Assembly (NCBI GenBank): GCA_947625905.1
Contig: CANQQJ010000008.1
Location: 25,694 to 89,693 of the forward strand
Source: an uncultured Clostridia bacterium
GTDB taxonomy: Bacteria; Bacillota; Clostridia; Monoglobales; Monoglobaceae
DNA: 64,000 nucleotides
Reading direction: 5' to 3'
Under the pieces are notes generated by a model. The model was not told the origin of the DNA and did no database searches. It saw only the letters and a list, made by a program, of their open reading frames with translations. This document shows positions 1 to 9,091 of the stretch, piece after piece; position 1 is the stretch's first letter; every line of letters begins with the position of its first letter. The position numbers were made by a program, and so were the translations under genes.

Positions 1-464
1 TACAGGTGCGCGCCTTCGGCAATCTCTATGTTTCCTTTTATATCTCCTTCGTTATGGAGGCTGCTTTCGCCCGCGCTCTCGGTCAGAGCGCCTCTTATCG
101 TTACGTTGCCTGTAATGAGGCCGTCCACTCCGTTCTTTATCATCGAACCGTTCTCAAGTCTGATGTCTCCGTCGATGATGTGGTTGTTGACTACGGTGGA
201 GACATTCCCTTCGTTGTTAAAATAGGAATAGACAGAGATGTTTCCCTCGATCGTGCCGTTGTTGGTGAGGTACTCGTCGCCGCTGGCGTATCCGCCAAGG
301 ATGGCCGCCGCGCCGACGACGTAGTTTTGCTTCACGTACATTTTTTCGCCGACCTCACCGATGTTCATCAAGGCGATGTCCAGCGCCCAATCTGTGCCCT
401 CGTCTTTAAGGCTGCATGTGTTGTTGTATATTTCTCCGCCGTTGAGTATCAGCGCGTCGGCGGA
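1..464 (-). CDS. C-terminal part of repeat-rich surface protein (partial, frame-shifted)
   Basis: The minus strand from 464 down to the window edge is open in a different frame from the large segment at 449-4918. It continues the same kind of sequence: Asn/Gly-rich strands such as ALILNGGEIYNN and GLITGNVTIRG, typical of a right-handed parallel beta-helix. The run of three C (minus strand) at 465-467 is where the frames part: one extra C would join the preceding GAGISSP directly to SADALILNGGE. I read it as the C-terminal continuation of one gene, cut by the window edge. There is no credible start codon of its own at the break. Confidence 0.6.
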
Positions 465-3400
465 GGGCTGCTGATACCGGCGCCTATATTGTCGTGTATC
501 TTGCCGCCGTTCATCTCGAAGGCGCCGCCGTTATACATATACATCGTCTGACCCCAGCCGTAGGAGCCGCCTCTGAGACCTACGGTTCCGGTGATCTCGC
601 CGCCGTCCATATGGAGCTTGGAGTAGATGTCTCCCTTATTATCACCATCTTTAGACCCATCGGTTTTTTTATGCAGCTGGATGAAGACGCCGTTGGTGTC
701 GGCCGCAATGTTGTCTTTTATCAGCGTGCCTTCATCCATATAGACCTGGGTGCCTTCCATAGCCACGATCAGACCGCCGTTGCCGCCGTAGCAATAGTTA
801 TTCTCCATGGTGGTGCAGCCGCTCAGGCGTATCTCATCTTCGTCCGTGTTGCCGATACAAACTCCGGATCTGGACGCGTTATGCTTAAAAACAGTATTCG
901 ATTTGATCTCCAGTTTGCCGTCTTCGGTAGATGTGAAGTCGATGAAATGCCTGTCGTCGTCGTAACCGTCCCCCGCGAAGAAGTTCTCCATGATCACGTC
1001 CTCCAGTAAGAGGGTGCCGCCGGTGACCTTGATAAGGCTGTCGGTGGAGACCAGATTCCCCGCAAGCTCCTTTATGGGGTGACCGCCGTTCGGATCGGCA
1101 AGGACATCTATATCGTAATCCCGGTTCAGCTCTTTATCATAATCGAGCTTCTCCTGGTCGATCTCCCATTTGCCTTCTCCGTCGATGGTCACGTTTTGCA
1201 GCGTGACCGTATCGCCCGCGCCGACCCGGAGGATAGCGCCGTCGTAGTGCTCCTCCGGAAGCTCCGCGCCCTCCTCCTCGAGCGCCGCGAGGCTTATTTC
1301 GGGGTCCATGATTATCGTGTTCGGATTCGCGAAGGTATCGCGGGTGATGGTGTGTCCCCCGCCGTTGATGGTCACGTTTCCGACCCCGTCGGGAAGCATG
1401 GCCTCAAAGCCGACCGTGATGTCGTCCGTAAGGTAGATCGTGCCGCCGTCTTGCACGTCGTGGAGCGCGAGGGAAAGACGGCTGTAGGGTGTGCCCGTCT
1501 TCTCATCCTCGCCGGGATTGGCGACGATGATATTTTTGGTGGTTCCGGTGTCCCCCAGCGCATAATTCGTAAAGCGTGTCCTCGCGGGGAGAGTAACCGT
1601 AGGAGCGGTTGACGAAGTTTGCTGATGATCGTTAAGATCATTGTATGTCACCTCATAGCCGGTGAGCAGGAAGCCCTCATATGGGCCCTTTGTGACCACG
1701 ATGTACACATCAACTTTCTTCATCTTACCTATTTTACCGCGCAGATATGCCGCGTCGCCCGAACCGAAAAGCTTGAGGGGGTATCCCTTCTCCGGCAAAT
1801 CGGGTCTGTAGAAGGTATAAGTAGTTTCGCCGGTTTCGTCGTCCGTTTTTATTTCGATCCTGTGACTTGCGTCAGTGGTCTCGTAGGTGCCGTCTTCCAC
1901 AAAATCCTCTGCTGTGACTTCATTTCCGATATTGTAGTACTTGTCTGCTTCGAAGGTGGTCTGTTGTTTGGTCTCGCCGACTTTATATCCTTTTGCACTT
2001 TTACTGGTCTTGAAGGTGTTTGCGGTTTTCACCGTATCCTCTTCATCCGAATCGTTCCACATGAAATCGGCTCTCAGGGTGCCGTCGGTATAAGTTTCTT
2101 TGGTGGTGCTGCTGCTGACTTTTCCCGTGGTATATCCGTTTAACCATACGCTGATCGTACCGGGGACGGGTGTGTTTTCGTCCGCGCCCACTTTGCCGTC
2201 TCCGTCCTCGTCCTTTATGGCGTCGAATGCCACGTCCGCGGGCAGGCGCGCCTCGCCGGAAGAGAGATCGCCCCAGTAGATCTCTCCGTTGTCGGTAACA
2301 GTGATCATATAATTTAAACCGGCTTCGTCTATATAGTAGTGACCCGCATGGTACTTGAAATATTCCTTTGCCTTGTCCTTGTTTTCGTCGCTGTATGCTC
2401 TGTCGTTGTCATAGATCTTTGTGCTTAAGGGCTTGTTGTATTTGGGATCAGATTTTTTTGTCATCACTCCCCATGGGTTTCCGTTCTCATCGGCGTCGTC
2501 ATATATGTACGTGTTAGATGGAATGAAATAGGAAGACGCGGCATAGGTCTGGTCTCTTGTAAATGTAAATGTTACCTCCCCGCATTGCGCGATATTGGCA
2601 AGGGTATCATTCGTCTTTACGGTGCGCCATTCGGGAATGACGACTTTGATGTCGGTCACGGCGTTGATCTTACCGAAATTGGGATTATTATGGTTCTTCT
2701 CGCTCTTGTCCATCGTCAGATCCATCGCGACATCTTTATAAATATGCTCTGCGTTCCTAGAATCGTACGCGTGGATCGTGACCTTGCCCTCGCCGTCTAT
2801 TTCGATGTGCCACTTACCCTTCGCCTCGGTTGGCTCGTAAGTGCCGGCGACGCCGATGCTCTTGAGGAAGTCTTCACCCTTTTTCCTGTCCGTGTCGGAA
2901 TAGAACGTGCCGGTCAAATACTTGCACTCGACTTCTCCGTCTTGCGGGCGGTATATCGCGATAGGATCCTTCAAGTTGAACTGGTGGTCGTCTATGGGAT
3001 TGGTTACGCCGCCTTTCCATGTCAACTTGACAATAGCCTCCTGTGTGCAGGCCTCGTCGGCAAACCAGCCCGTTACGGGGACCGTGATGGTAGAGAGATA
3101 TCTGCCGTCGTTTCCCCATTCGCCGTTAGTGGTGCTTGTGCTGGCAGCCGTATGATTTTTGTCATAGACGAACACGGGGGCGGGGTTTGCTACCTTATCA
3201 TAAACCTCGCTTTCGGTATCGAACTTGGTGTAAACATCACCTTTATCGTCTACCATTATTTTCCAGCCGGAGCCGTCGTTGAGGGTGTACTCGCCCGTCA
3301 CATACTGGGTCATGTACTTCTCTGCCTCGTCGAGATATTTCTCCAAGAAGTATGCGGTCACTGTGCTGTAAGCGCGGGAAACTTCTTCGCTGTCCGGCTT

Positions 3401-4918
3401 GTAGCAGGTGACGGCTTCACTGACGGCAAACTGCTCTTCTGCCGGGTTCCAGTTCATTGTGACCGTTTTTCGATCGGTTTCCGCGGACTTCTTTTTTGCG
3501 TCGAACCAGTTCGGCGTGGAGAATACAACAGAGGTCACATCCGAGTCTCCCGTACCTGCAAGCCATTTTGCGTCTTTGAGGTCGTAATAAAGAGGGGTGT
3601 ACTCGTCGCAGCCGTCCTCACCGCTCTCCTTCGGTATACAGAGCTTGACGGCTCCGTCCTCTTCGATCTTGATATATTCACCCGATTCGTCGTTTACAAT
3701 ATATTTGTTAGCATAGTCTTTCAGCCTGGACTTTGCATATGCGGTATTCTTGCTGTCGGCACCCTCACCGAGCTGTTCAAAACGCATAGGGGGTATAAAT
3801 GTCGTTACGACTTTGCCGCCCTCCTGCTTGTATGCCGCAGCAAGCGCATCTGATGTAAAGTTCAGTTTGGCTGCTTTGGGGGAGGAGGTTTCAAAACTCC
3901 ATGTAAGTTTGATAAAAGCGGGAACGGCGCATGCTTTGTCTATGTACCGGTCCGGCACGCAAACGTACATCGTGCTGACTCTGTCGGGGCTGGTGGAGGC
4001 GGCTGTCGCGACGGCTTCGCGCTCTTCTTCACCTGTGTTGAGATAGACATGACCGTCATCCTTGATCTCGATATACCAGCCGCCGATGCCTTCTATGTCA
4101 TTGCCGTAGACAGTCCCGTAGGCATCGGAAAGGGCATATTTGCCGACATATTTTCCGTCTTCCCCGCTGAAATACCCAAAGGAGTACATGCCGTCAGCGG
4201 GCATGAAGTAGCTGTTTGTATTAAAGCCCTTCACCACCGTCGTTCCGTTGTACTCGTAGAATATATGTTGTTTGGAAGCCTTGAAGTGATTGTAAACTTT
4301 GTTGCTTGTTGCCGACGTCCAGTTGAGCGTCAGCGTCTGATAAGCTGTTTTTTTGCTGCTAAACCACTCTGCGCTGGAAAACACGAGTTTCTTGACATCG
4401 TCATAGGCGTTGCCGGAGGTGCTGGTGGCGCTGGTGCCAAATTCAACGTGATCCAGAAAAATACCTTCGCCGGTTCCGCCGTCGGTCAATTTGATATCGT
4501 TTTCGTCTATCGTGATCTTCCAGTCGGAACCGTCCGGGAGGGTATAGGTACCTTGCGCCGAATTATTCTTAAAGTACGCCTGCGCCTTGGTCTTATTGTA
4601 CATATTAACACCGCTCGAGAAGTGATATAAAACTTCCTGAGCTTTATTGTAAACATCCGCATTCGGCATGGTAATATAACCCTCGGACTTAAAGGAGAAC
4701 GCAAGCGTCTGGTTTTCACCTTCGTTTGTAAACCATTCGCCCTCTTTGCCGAACGTAATGGATGTAACGGTGCTTGTTCCTTCCAACGCCGTAACCACCG
4801 CGCCGGTGTCCGTATCGTTATGCTTCAGCGTGATATCGCCGCCGTCCTCGGCGATCACGATCGACCACTCGCTGCCCTCGTATTTGGTTTCGCCGCTTAT
4901 GTAATCTTTCTCGGTCAC
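449..4918 (-). CDS. Large secreted repeat protein, central segment (probable frameshifted gene)
   Basis: About 1489 codons, the main body of an extracellular adhesin-like protein. Residues 1-1000 hold roughly seven diverged repeats of 120-150 residues. Each contains a G-x-Y-x-x-x-D-G-S-x-W-x-I-x-I core followed by an acidic G-D/V strand and a W-F segment (for example GTYTLPDGSDWKITID). After about residue 1120 the sequence turns into beta-helix-like rungs with NVTINGGGHTITRD and VTLQNVTIDGEGKWEID. The apparent start is a GTG at 4918, but the same frame reads upstream as N-Y-L-A-A-H-A-G-T-Y, matching the repeat core, so translation almost certainly begins at 5358. One extra A in the A-run at 4947-4950 restores the frame. 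The segment ends at a stop caused by a second frameshift near 465-467. Function is not recognised beyond surface display or adhesion. Confidence 0.75.
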   Translation of the reverse strand: MTEKDYISGETKYEGSEWSIVIAEDGGDITLKHNDTDTGAVVTALEGTSTVTSITFGKEGEWFTNEGENQTLAFSFKSEGYITMPNADVYNKAQEVLYHFSSGVNMYNKTKAQAYFKNNSAQGTYTLPDGSDWKITIDENDIKLTDGGTGEGIFLDHVEFGTSATSTSGNAYDDVKKLVFSSAEWFSSKKTAYQTLTLNWTSATSNKVYNHFKASKQHIFYEYNGTTVVKGFNTNSYFMPADGMYSFGYFSGEDGKYVGKYALSDAYGTVYGNDIEGIGGWYIEIKDDGHVYLNTGEEEREAVATAASTSPDRVSTMYVCVPDRYIDKACAVPAFIKLTWSFETSSPKAAKLNFTSDALAAAYKQEGGKVVTTFIPPMRFEQLGEGADSKNTAYAKSRLKDYANKYIVNDESGEYIKIEEDGAVKLCIPKESGEDGCDEYTPLYYDLKDAKWLAGTGDSDVTSVVFSTPNWFDAKKKSAETDRKTVTMNWNPAEEQFAVSEAVTCYKPDSEEVSRAYSTVTAYFLEKYLDEAEKYMTQYVTGEYTLNDGSGWKIMVDDKGDVYTKFDTESEVYDKVANPAPVFVYDKNHTAASTSTTNGEWGNDGRYLSTITVPVTGWFADEACTQEAIVKLTWKGGVTNPIDDHQFNLKDPIAIYRPQDGEVECKYLTGTFYSDTDRKKGEDFLKSIGVAGTYEPTEAKGKWHIEIDGEGKVTIHAYDSRNAEHIYKDVAMDLTMDKSEKNHNNPNFGKINAVTDIKVVIPEWRTVKTNDTLANIAQCGEVTFTFTRDQTYAASSYFIPSNTYIYDDADENGNPWGVMTKKSDPKYNKPLSTKIYDNDRAYSDENKDKAKEYFKYHAGHYYIDEAGLNYMITVTDNGEIYWGDLSSGEARLPADVAFDAIKDEDGDGKVGADENTPVPGTISVWLNGYTTGKVSSSTTKETYTDGTLRADFMWNDSDEEDTVKTANTFKTSKSAKGYKVGETKQQTTFEADKYYNIGNEVTAEDFVEDGTYETTDASHRIEIKTDDETGETTYTFYRPDLPEKGYPLKLFGSGDAAYLRGKIGKMKKVDVYIVVTKGPYEGFLLTGYEVTYNDLNDHQQTSSTAPTVTLPARTRFTNYALGDTGTTKNIIVANPGEDEKTGTPYSRLSLALHDVQDGGTIYLTDDITVGFEAMLPDGVGNVTINGGGHTITRDTFANPNTIIMDPEISLAALEEEGAELPEEHYDGAILRVGAGDTVTLQNVTIDGEGKWEIDQEKLDYDKELNRDYDIDVLADPNGGHPIKELAGNLVSTDSLIKVTGGTLLLEDVIMENFFAGDGYDDDRHFIDFTSTEDGKLEIKSNTVFKHNASRSGVCIGNTDEDEIRLSGCTTMENNYCYGGNGGLIVAMEGTQVYMDEGTLIKDNIAADTNGVFIQLHKKTDGSKDGDNKGDIYSKLHMDGGEITGTVGLRGGSYGWGQTMYMYNGGAFEMNGGKIHDNIGAGISSPPPTR

Positions 4919-5358
4919 ATACGTTCCCGCATGGGCCGCGAGATAATTTTGTTGGTGCTCGTCAGCGCAACGCCGGCGCCCAGCGACATGGTCTCAATGC
5001 CCGGTTCGTCGTTCTGCGGCATGGGTCCGTCGGCCGGAGCTTCGCTCGGCGCGGGCTCGGCGGCCTCACCGTCCGTATCATCCGAAGCCTCATCCGCGGC
5101 TGCGTCTTCAGATAACCGCGCGCCGCCCAAAGAGAGCGGACCTTCCAAGATGTTTTCGTCCGCAAAAGGCTCCGCATCCGCGGCTGTATCCTCCGATAAC
5201 AGCGCATCATCCGAAGAGAGCGAGCCGGCCGAGACGGTTCCGTCCGCCAAAGGCTCCGCGGCGCCGCCCGCCGCAAAAGACGCGGTCGGCATAAGCGCCG
5301 CCGCCATGGCAAAAGTTAACACAAAACAGATAATGCGTTTTGTCAGTTTTTTTGTCAC
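4915..5358 (-). CDS. N-terminal signal-peptide segment of the same surface protein
   Basis: Begins at GTG 5358 behind a GGGGAC ribosome site. It encodes a classical signal peptide: VTKKLTKRI, then a hydrophobic stretch, then an ASFA-type cleavage site near residue 29. An acidic Ala/Asp/Glu-rich low-complexity linker follows up to residue 130, with imperfect repeats such as LLSEDTAADAEPFADE. The frame then reads ALTSTNKII and terminates within ten codons. With one more A at 4947-4950 it would read ALTSTNKNYLAAHAGTYV and run into the large segment. A longer open frame exists upstream to 5445, but the basic 29-residue extension before the signal peptide makes GTG 5358 the better start. Confidence 0.65.
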   Translation of the reverse strand: MTKKLTKRIICFVLTFAMAAALMPTASFAAGGAAEPLADGTVSAGSLSSDDALLSEDTAADAEPFADENILEGPLSLGGARLSEDAAADEASDDTDGEAAEPAPSEAPADGPMPQNDEPGIETMSLGAGVALTSTNKIISRPMRERM

Positions 5359-5480
5359 GTTAAAGTCCCCTTTCCGTTTTCGGCTTAATGCACCGAGAAA
5401 AAGCGCCCCCCGATGCACATTCATAATTGTCCTTGCGCGGTGCATGGTCTTTTTTATCGCAACCGATCATTCATTTTTGT

Positions 5481-5512
5481 CATAATAAAAGAGCGCCGAC
5501 AGGACGCTCTTT
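5481..5512 (-). terminator. Rho-independent terminator after the DHHW gene
   Basis: Inverted repeat AAAGAGCG (5488-5495) and CGCTCTTT (5505-5512) with a 9-nt loop. On the minus strand the stem is followed by TTTTATTATG, a fair U-rich tail. It lies 60 bp beyond the stop codon of the gene ending at 5573. Confidence 0.7.
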
Positions 5513-5572
5513 ATTGTTATCCCGCGAATAATTTTGCGGACTCAAATTTATAAGAAATTAATTTTTCCCGTT

Positions 5573-6997
5573 TTAATCCCACGTTACCATCTGACAGATC
5601 TTGCCGGGCAGGTCGGATGAATTGACCGTGGTCGGATAACCGATTATTATCAGGTCGTCAAACTTCACGCGGTCATAGAAATCCTTGAGCTTGAACGTGT
5701 ATATGCCGCTTCCGTAGCTGCCGTATGAGCCGCCGTTAAACATTCTGTAGTCAACAACATACACTTCCTCATAATTATTCAAAGCCCAGACGGCAAACGG
5801 ATTGCCGTAAGAATCCTTTATTATACATACCTTTCGTCCGTTGTTCACATCGGTTTTGTATACTTCGAGAGGATAGTCGCCGCCTATAAAGCACTTATAA
5901 GAGTCATAGCCGGAGTTGACAGCCCGGACGCTTGACATATATGAGTTCATATACGGGTCGCGGTATATCGCGCCTTTATAATCGGGTTTCGGATAAAACA
6001 GCTGCAGCATTTCGGCGCTCCGTGACATATACGAGCTGCCCGAAAAGCTGTACATAGAGCCGACAAATCCGTATTTGTTTACCGTGTAATACGAATCGAG
6101 CGGATCGAGCTCGGCTATGTTGGGATTAACGCGCGAATATTCGGCATAAGCGTAATACGCGCCCTTTTGCGTCCAGTGATGGTCCGTGTTGAAATAGATC
6201 TTCTCGGCGGCGTGATCGGACAATGTCTGCACAGCGTTTACCGTATACAGATTGGGTATGTTCCTGCCGAGAAGATCGTTATACAAAGCGGTTATTCCCG
6301 CGGTCTGGTCGGCGCGTCTGTCGTTTGGAGCATAGAATTCCTGAGCCGTCGGAACGACTATGTTATACACATCGGCCTCCGGAACATCAACGGCAAGATT
6401 GGCAATGCCTTTCGCGTAATCGCCGTCGTCATTAACGCCCATTATCTCCATGCCGAAATATGTGTCTCCGTTTGAGAATATGTTGGCTATCCCGTACCTG
6501 CCGATAAAGTTATTGTATCTGTAATCATCCGTCACCACGGTCCCGTCCATGGGATTGACGATAAGATCAACTACTTCGCCGAGGAACGCCGCGCGGTTCC
6601 GCTCGTCCCACTCTATCGGATAACCGAAAGCGTTTGCGAGCGCGTCAGCCGGAGCCATGGCGTAATCGCCGCTGTAGCAAACCGGCGCTCCCATAGGAAC
6701 CGGCTCGCCGTATTTTATCATCTCATCGCTGCCTATCTTAAAATGGACCGTCACACTCTCAAGCGTGACCGATATTCTTTCGTTTTCCTCATCCCACTCG
6801 CAGGCCGCGCCAAACGCGTCCGAGACCGGGCGCAGCGGAACCATAAGAGTTTCATTCTCAAAATATGCCGCCTGCGGCAAAATAACTTCCTCGCCTTTGG
6901 CAAACAGGCGAATATCACCGCCGCTTTCCGCGCCCCATGCCGGCATCGAGCATAGCGCCGCCAATATTATCAAAATGATACCTGTGATTCTTTTCAT
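5573..6997 (-). CDS. Secreted DHHW-family protein with copper amine oxidase-like N-terminal domain
   Basis: 474 residues. Residues 1-22 form a signal peptide. Residues 30-135 match the 'copper amine oxidase N-terminal domain' fold used by many Clostridia as an extracellular module (MVPLRPVSDAFGAACEWDE, then a second copy ending in IEWDERNRAAFLG). The rest is a DHHW domain (PF14286 type), named after the T-D-H-H-W motif near residue 272, with a K-D-S-Y-G-N-P-F motif near residue 395. This family belongs to the SGNH hydrolase/AlgX-AlgJ group, where the Asp-His pair and the Ser act in acetyl transfer or removal on polysaccharides. Both motifs are present, so catalysis is plausible; the substrate is unknown. 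It lies 65 bp downstream of tetR on the same strand. Confidence 0.85.
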   Translation of the reverse strand: MKRITGIILIILAALCSMPAWGAESGGDIRLFAKGEEVILPQAAYFENETLMVPLRPVSDAFGAACEWDEENERISVTLESVTVHFKIGSDEMIKYGEPVPMGAPVCYSGDYAMAPADALANAFGYPIEWDERNRAAFLGEVVDLIVNPMDGTVVTDDYRYNNFIGRYGIANIFSNGDTYFGMEIMGVNDDGDYAKGIANLAVDVPEADVYNIVVPTAQEFYAPNDRRADQTAGITALYNDLLGRNIPNLYTVNAVQTLSDHAAEKIYFNTDHHWTQKGAYYAYAEYSRVNPNIAELDPLDSYYTVNKYGFVGSMYSFSGSSYMSRSAEMLQLFYPKPDYKGAIYRDPYMNSYMSSVRAVNSGYDSYKCFIGGDYPLEVYKTDVNNGRKVCIIKDSYGNPFAVWALNNYEEVYVVDYRMFNGGSYGSYGSGIYTFKLKDFYDRVKFDDLIIIGYPTTVNSSDLPGKICQMVTWD

Positions 6998-7062
6998 AAA
7001 AACTCCCTCTTCCTTTGTTGGCGGTATTTAAAATATGCCGCTGTCTGTTTCGCCGCCTTATT

Positions 7063-7692
7063 TCACACAATATTTTCAAGCAGGCGCTTCACGCAGCCGT
7101 ATGTCAGGTCATACACCGTCATTTCCAGATAATCCATGCCCGCGTCCTTCATTGCCCGCCGCTGCTTGTCCGTAACCACCGCGTACGGATATATCCCGAA
7201 CATAAACGGGAAAAAGAGATATATAAACTCATGGACCCGCTCCTCGGAAAGCCGCGGAAAATACTTTTTCAAAAACCCGCGGACGGTGCGCATCGAGCGC
7301 CCGTAGGCGACCTTCATATCCGTCAGCCGGTCAAGGCCGCTGTTTTCCTCCATGTCATAGTGGTTCATGGACAGCAGCTTCAAAAGCTGCGGGCGCCGCT
7401 CGAGCGAGCGGGCGAGCGCGGCAGCGAACTCGTCTTTTGTCATCGACTCGGTCTTTCGCATGGTCATTTCCAGATCGTCGCACCAGATGTTATATTCGCG
7501 CTCGATAAGCGCGAGAAATATCTCCTCTTTCGTTTGGAAATAGTTATAGATCGAGGTGCGCGTGAACGAGGTCGCGCCGCCTATCTCTTTTATCGTTATT
7601 TCCTTGAAGCTCATGCTGCGGTACAGCTTTTCGCAGGCGTTTATGATTTCCTCCCTGCGCGCGTTTGTTAATTCGGGCGATCCCTTCGGCAT
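7063..7692 (-). CDS. TetR-family transcriptional repressor
   Basis: 209 residues. The N-terminal TetR DNA-binding domain is clear at residues 12-58 (EEIINACEKLYRSMSF, then FTRTSIYNYFQTKEEIF), followed by an all-helical ligand-binding region. A ribosome site AAGGAG lies just before ATG 7692. Its own promoter (TTGACA on the minus strand at 7748-7753, 17-bp spacer, TAAAGT) is overlapped by the first of three TGACAnnnTGTCA palindromes, so it probably represses itself and the divergent aldo/keto reductase-flavodoxin genes. The ligand is unknown; the neighbours suggest a reactive carbonyl or redox signal. Confidence 0.92.
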   Translation of the reverse strand: MPKGSPELTNARREEIINACEKLYRSMSFKEITIKEIGGATSFTRTSIYNYFQTKEEIFLALIEREYNIWCDDLEMTMRKTESMTKDEFAAALARSLERRPQLLKLLSMNHYDMEENSGLDRLTDMKVAYGRSMRTVRGFLKKYFPRLSEERVHEFIYLFFPFMFGIYPYAVVTDKQRRAMKDAGMDYLEMTVYDLTYGCVKRLLENIV

Positions 7693-7739
7693 AACTTTTC
7701 TCCTTATCAGCTGAATTTATAATTACTTTAACATATAGA

Positions 7740-7752
7740 TGACATAATGTCA
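7740..7752. promoter_or_regulatory. Putative TetR operator 1
   Basis: TGACATAATGTCA, a perfect palindrome around a central A. It overlaps the -35 element of the minus-strand tetR promoter (TTGACA at 7748-7753). It shares the half-site TGACA with two further copies at 7773 and 7809, which supports one dimeric repressor reading all three. Confidence 0.75.
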
Positions 7753-7771
7753 ATATTTTCCTGAAAAATTA

Positions 7772-7800
7772 TTGACAACGTGTCAGTTCTGTGCTATAAT
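7772..7800 (+). promoter_or_regulatory. Consensus sigma-A promoter for the AKR/flavodoxin operon
   Basis: TTGACA (7772-7777), a 17-bp spacer and TATAAT (7795-7800): both hexamers are perfect matches. TetR operators cover the -35 box and the start point. The transcript would include the LysR stub at 7843, then the reductase at 8062 and the flavodoxin at 9092. Confidence 0.85.
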
Positions 7801-7821
7801 ACAGAAAATGACACGATGTCA
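7773..7821. promoter_or_regulatory. Putative TetR operators 2 and 3
   Basis: TGACAACGTGTCA (7773-7785) covers the -35 element. TGACACGATGTCA (7809-7821) covers the expected transcription start. Both have the TGACA-N3-TGTCA form of operator 1. Such placement would block polymerase binding and clearance, a standard TetR repression layout. Confidence 0.75.
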
Positions 7822-7842
7822 GAATCAAGTTAGGAGAGTGCT

Positions 7843-7935
7843 ATGGATACACGGATATTAAAATATTTTCTCGCGGCAGCGAGAGAGGAAAACATAACAA
7901 AGGCGCCGGAGATACGGGACAAATTGACCGAGTAA
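7843..7935 (+). pseudogene. LysR-type regulator remnant (30 codons)
   Basis: An ATG with an AGGAGAG ribosome site opens a 30-codon frame, MDTRILKYFLAAAREENITK followed by APEIRDKLTE and stop. The first 20 residues are the canonical LysR helix start (M-D-x-R-x-L-x-Y-F-L-A-V-A-R-E-x-N-I-T-x-A). The recognition helix that should follow (T-Q-P-x-L-S-R-Q) is missing and replaced by unrelated sequence. It looks like the 5' end of a lysR gene whose body was deleted, leaving its start in the leader of the TetR-controlled transcript. It may still be translated as a leader peptide. Confidence 0.6.
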
Positions 7936-8061
7936 TTTATCAATGCAAAATTTGTATGGATATCTATGAAAAACAAGCATTTTACATTTATTATTCAGCA
8001 GGTATATAATATTTGTACAGTTAAATATATACACATGTTTTTAATAGGAGGCGTAGTCACA

Positions 8062-9072
8062 ATGGAATACACAAAATTGGGAAAGTCCGAATTAAGCGTG
8101 TCGCGGATATGCATGGGCTGCATGGGCTTCGGAAACGCCGCGACGGGACAGCACAGCTGGACGGTCGACGAAAGCCGGACAAGGGAGATAATAAAACGCG
8201 GACTTGAGCTGGGCGTAAACTTTTTCGATACCGCGATAGTCTACCAAAACGGCACAAGCGAGCAGTATGTGGGACGGGCGCTGAGAGATTTCGCGAAGCG
8301 CAGCGACTATGTGATCGCCACAAAGTTCACTCCGCGCACGCAGGATGAGATCGACTCGGGCGTGGACGGCCGCAGGCATATCGAAAACTATCTCGATCAA
8401 AGCCTCAAAAATCTCGGTATGGACTATGTTGACCTCTACATCTACCATATGTGGGACTACCACACGCCGATGGAGGAGATCATGGAAGGGCTTGACAGAG
8501 CGGTCAAGGCGGGCAAGGCGAGATACATCGGCATCTCCAACTGCTTCGCGTGGCAGCTCGCGAAGGCGAATTACTACGCGAGAGCAAACGGGCTTGCCGA
8601 GTTTGTGTCGATACAGGGTCACTACAACCTTATCGCCCGCGAGGAGGAACGCGAGATGATCCCGTTCTGCAAGTCCGAAAACATCGCGGTAACACCATAC
8701 AGCGCGCTGGCGAGCGGCAGACTGTCCCGCAGACAGGGCGAGAGCACAAAGAGGCTCAAAGAGGACTCATACGCCAAGTTCAAGTACGACGCGACCGCCG
8801 AGGCGGACGGCAGGATCATAAAGCGCGTCGAGGAGCTTGCCGACAGGCGCGGCGTTTCGATGACCGAGATCGCTCTTTCGTGGCTGCTGACAAAATCGAC
8901 CTCGCCGGTGGTCGGAGCGACAAAGCTCTCCCACGTCGAGGGCGCGGCCAAAGCGGTCGATCTGAAACTGACCGAGGACGAGATCGATTATTTGGAAGAG
9001 CTGTATATCCCCCACGCTCTTGCGGGAGTTATGGCTCAGAACGGAAAACAAAAAGCCGGAAATGTGGTGTAA
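8062..9072 (+). CDS. Aldo/keto reductase
   Basis: 336 residues, an NAD(P)H-dependent (alpha/beta)8-barrel oxidoreductase acting on aldehydes or ketones in the cytoplasm. The catalytic tetrad is complete: D56 (FFDTAIVY), Y61, K88 (IATKF) and H129 (YIYHMWD). The cofactor loop region S-A-L-A-S-G-R-L-S-R and the C-terminal S-W-L-L-T-K-S-T-S-P-V-V-G-A-T are typical of the YajO/IolS-like group. ATG 8062 is chosen over an upstream in-frame ATG at 7966 because GGAGG lies 12 bp before it and the fold starts there. It is the first full gene after the TetR-controlled promoter, with the flavodoxin 19 bp downstream. Confidence 0.93.
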   Translation: MEYTKLGKSELSVSRICMGCMGFGNAATGQHSWTVDESRTREIIKRGLELGVNFFDTAIVYQNGTSEQYVGRALRDFAKRSDYVIATKFTPRTQDEIDSGVDGRRHIENYLDQSLKNLGMDYVDLYIYHMWDYHTPMEEIMEGLDRAVKAGKARYIGISNCFAWQLAKANYYARANGLAEFVSIQGHYNLIAREEEREMIPFCKSENIAVTPYSALASGRLSRRQGESTKRLKEDSYAKFKYDATAEADGRIIKRVEELADRRGVSMTEIALSWLLTKSTSPVVGATKLSHVEGAAKAVDLKLTEDEIDYLEELYIPHALAGVMAQNGKQKAGNVV

Positions 9073-9091
9073 AATCAAGGAGGAGATCAAA

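Noticed and set aside
2585..3853. 422-codon open frame on the plus strand
   Set aside because: Antisense to the repeat-rich surface gene, no motif and no start signal.
7966..8061. Earlier in-frame ATG for the aldo/keto reductase
   Set aside because: The added 32 residues match no reductase N-terminus, and the good GGAGG site belongs to ATG 8062.
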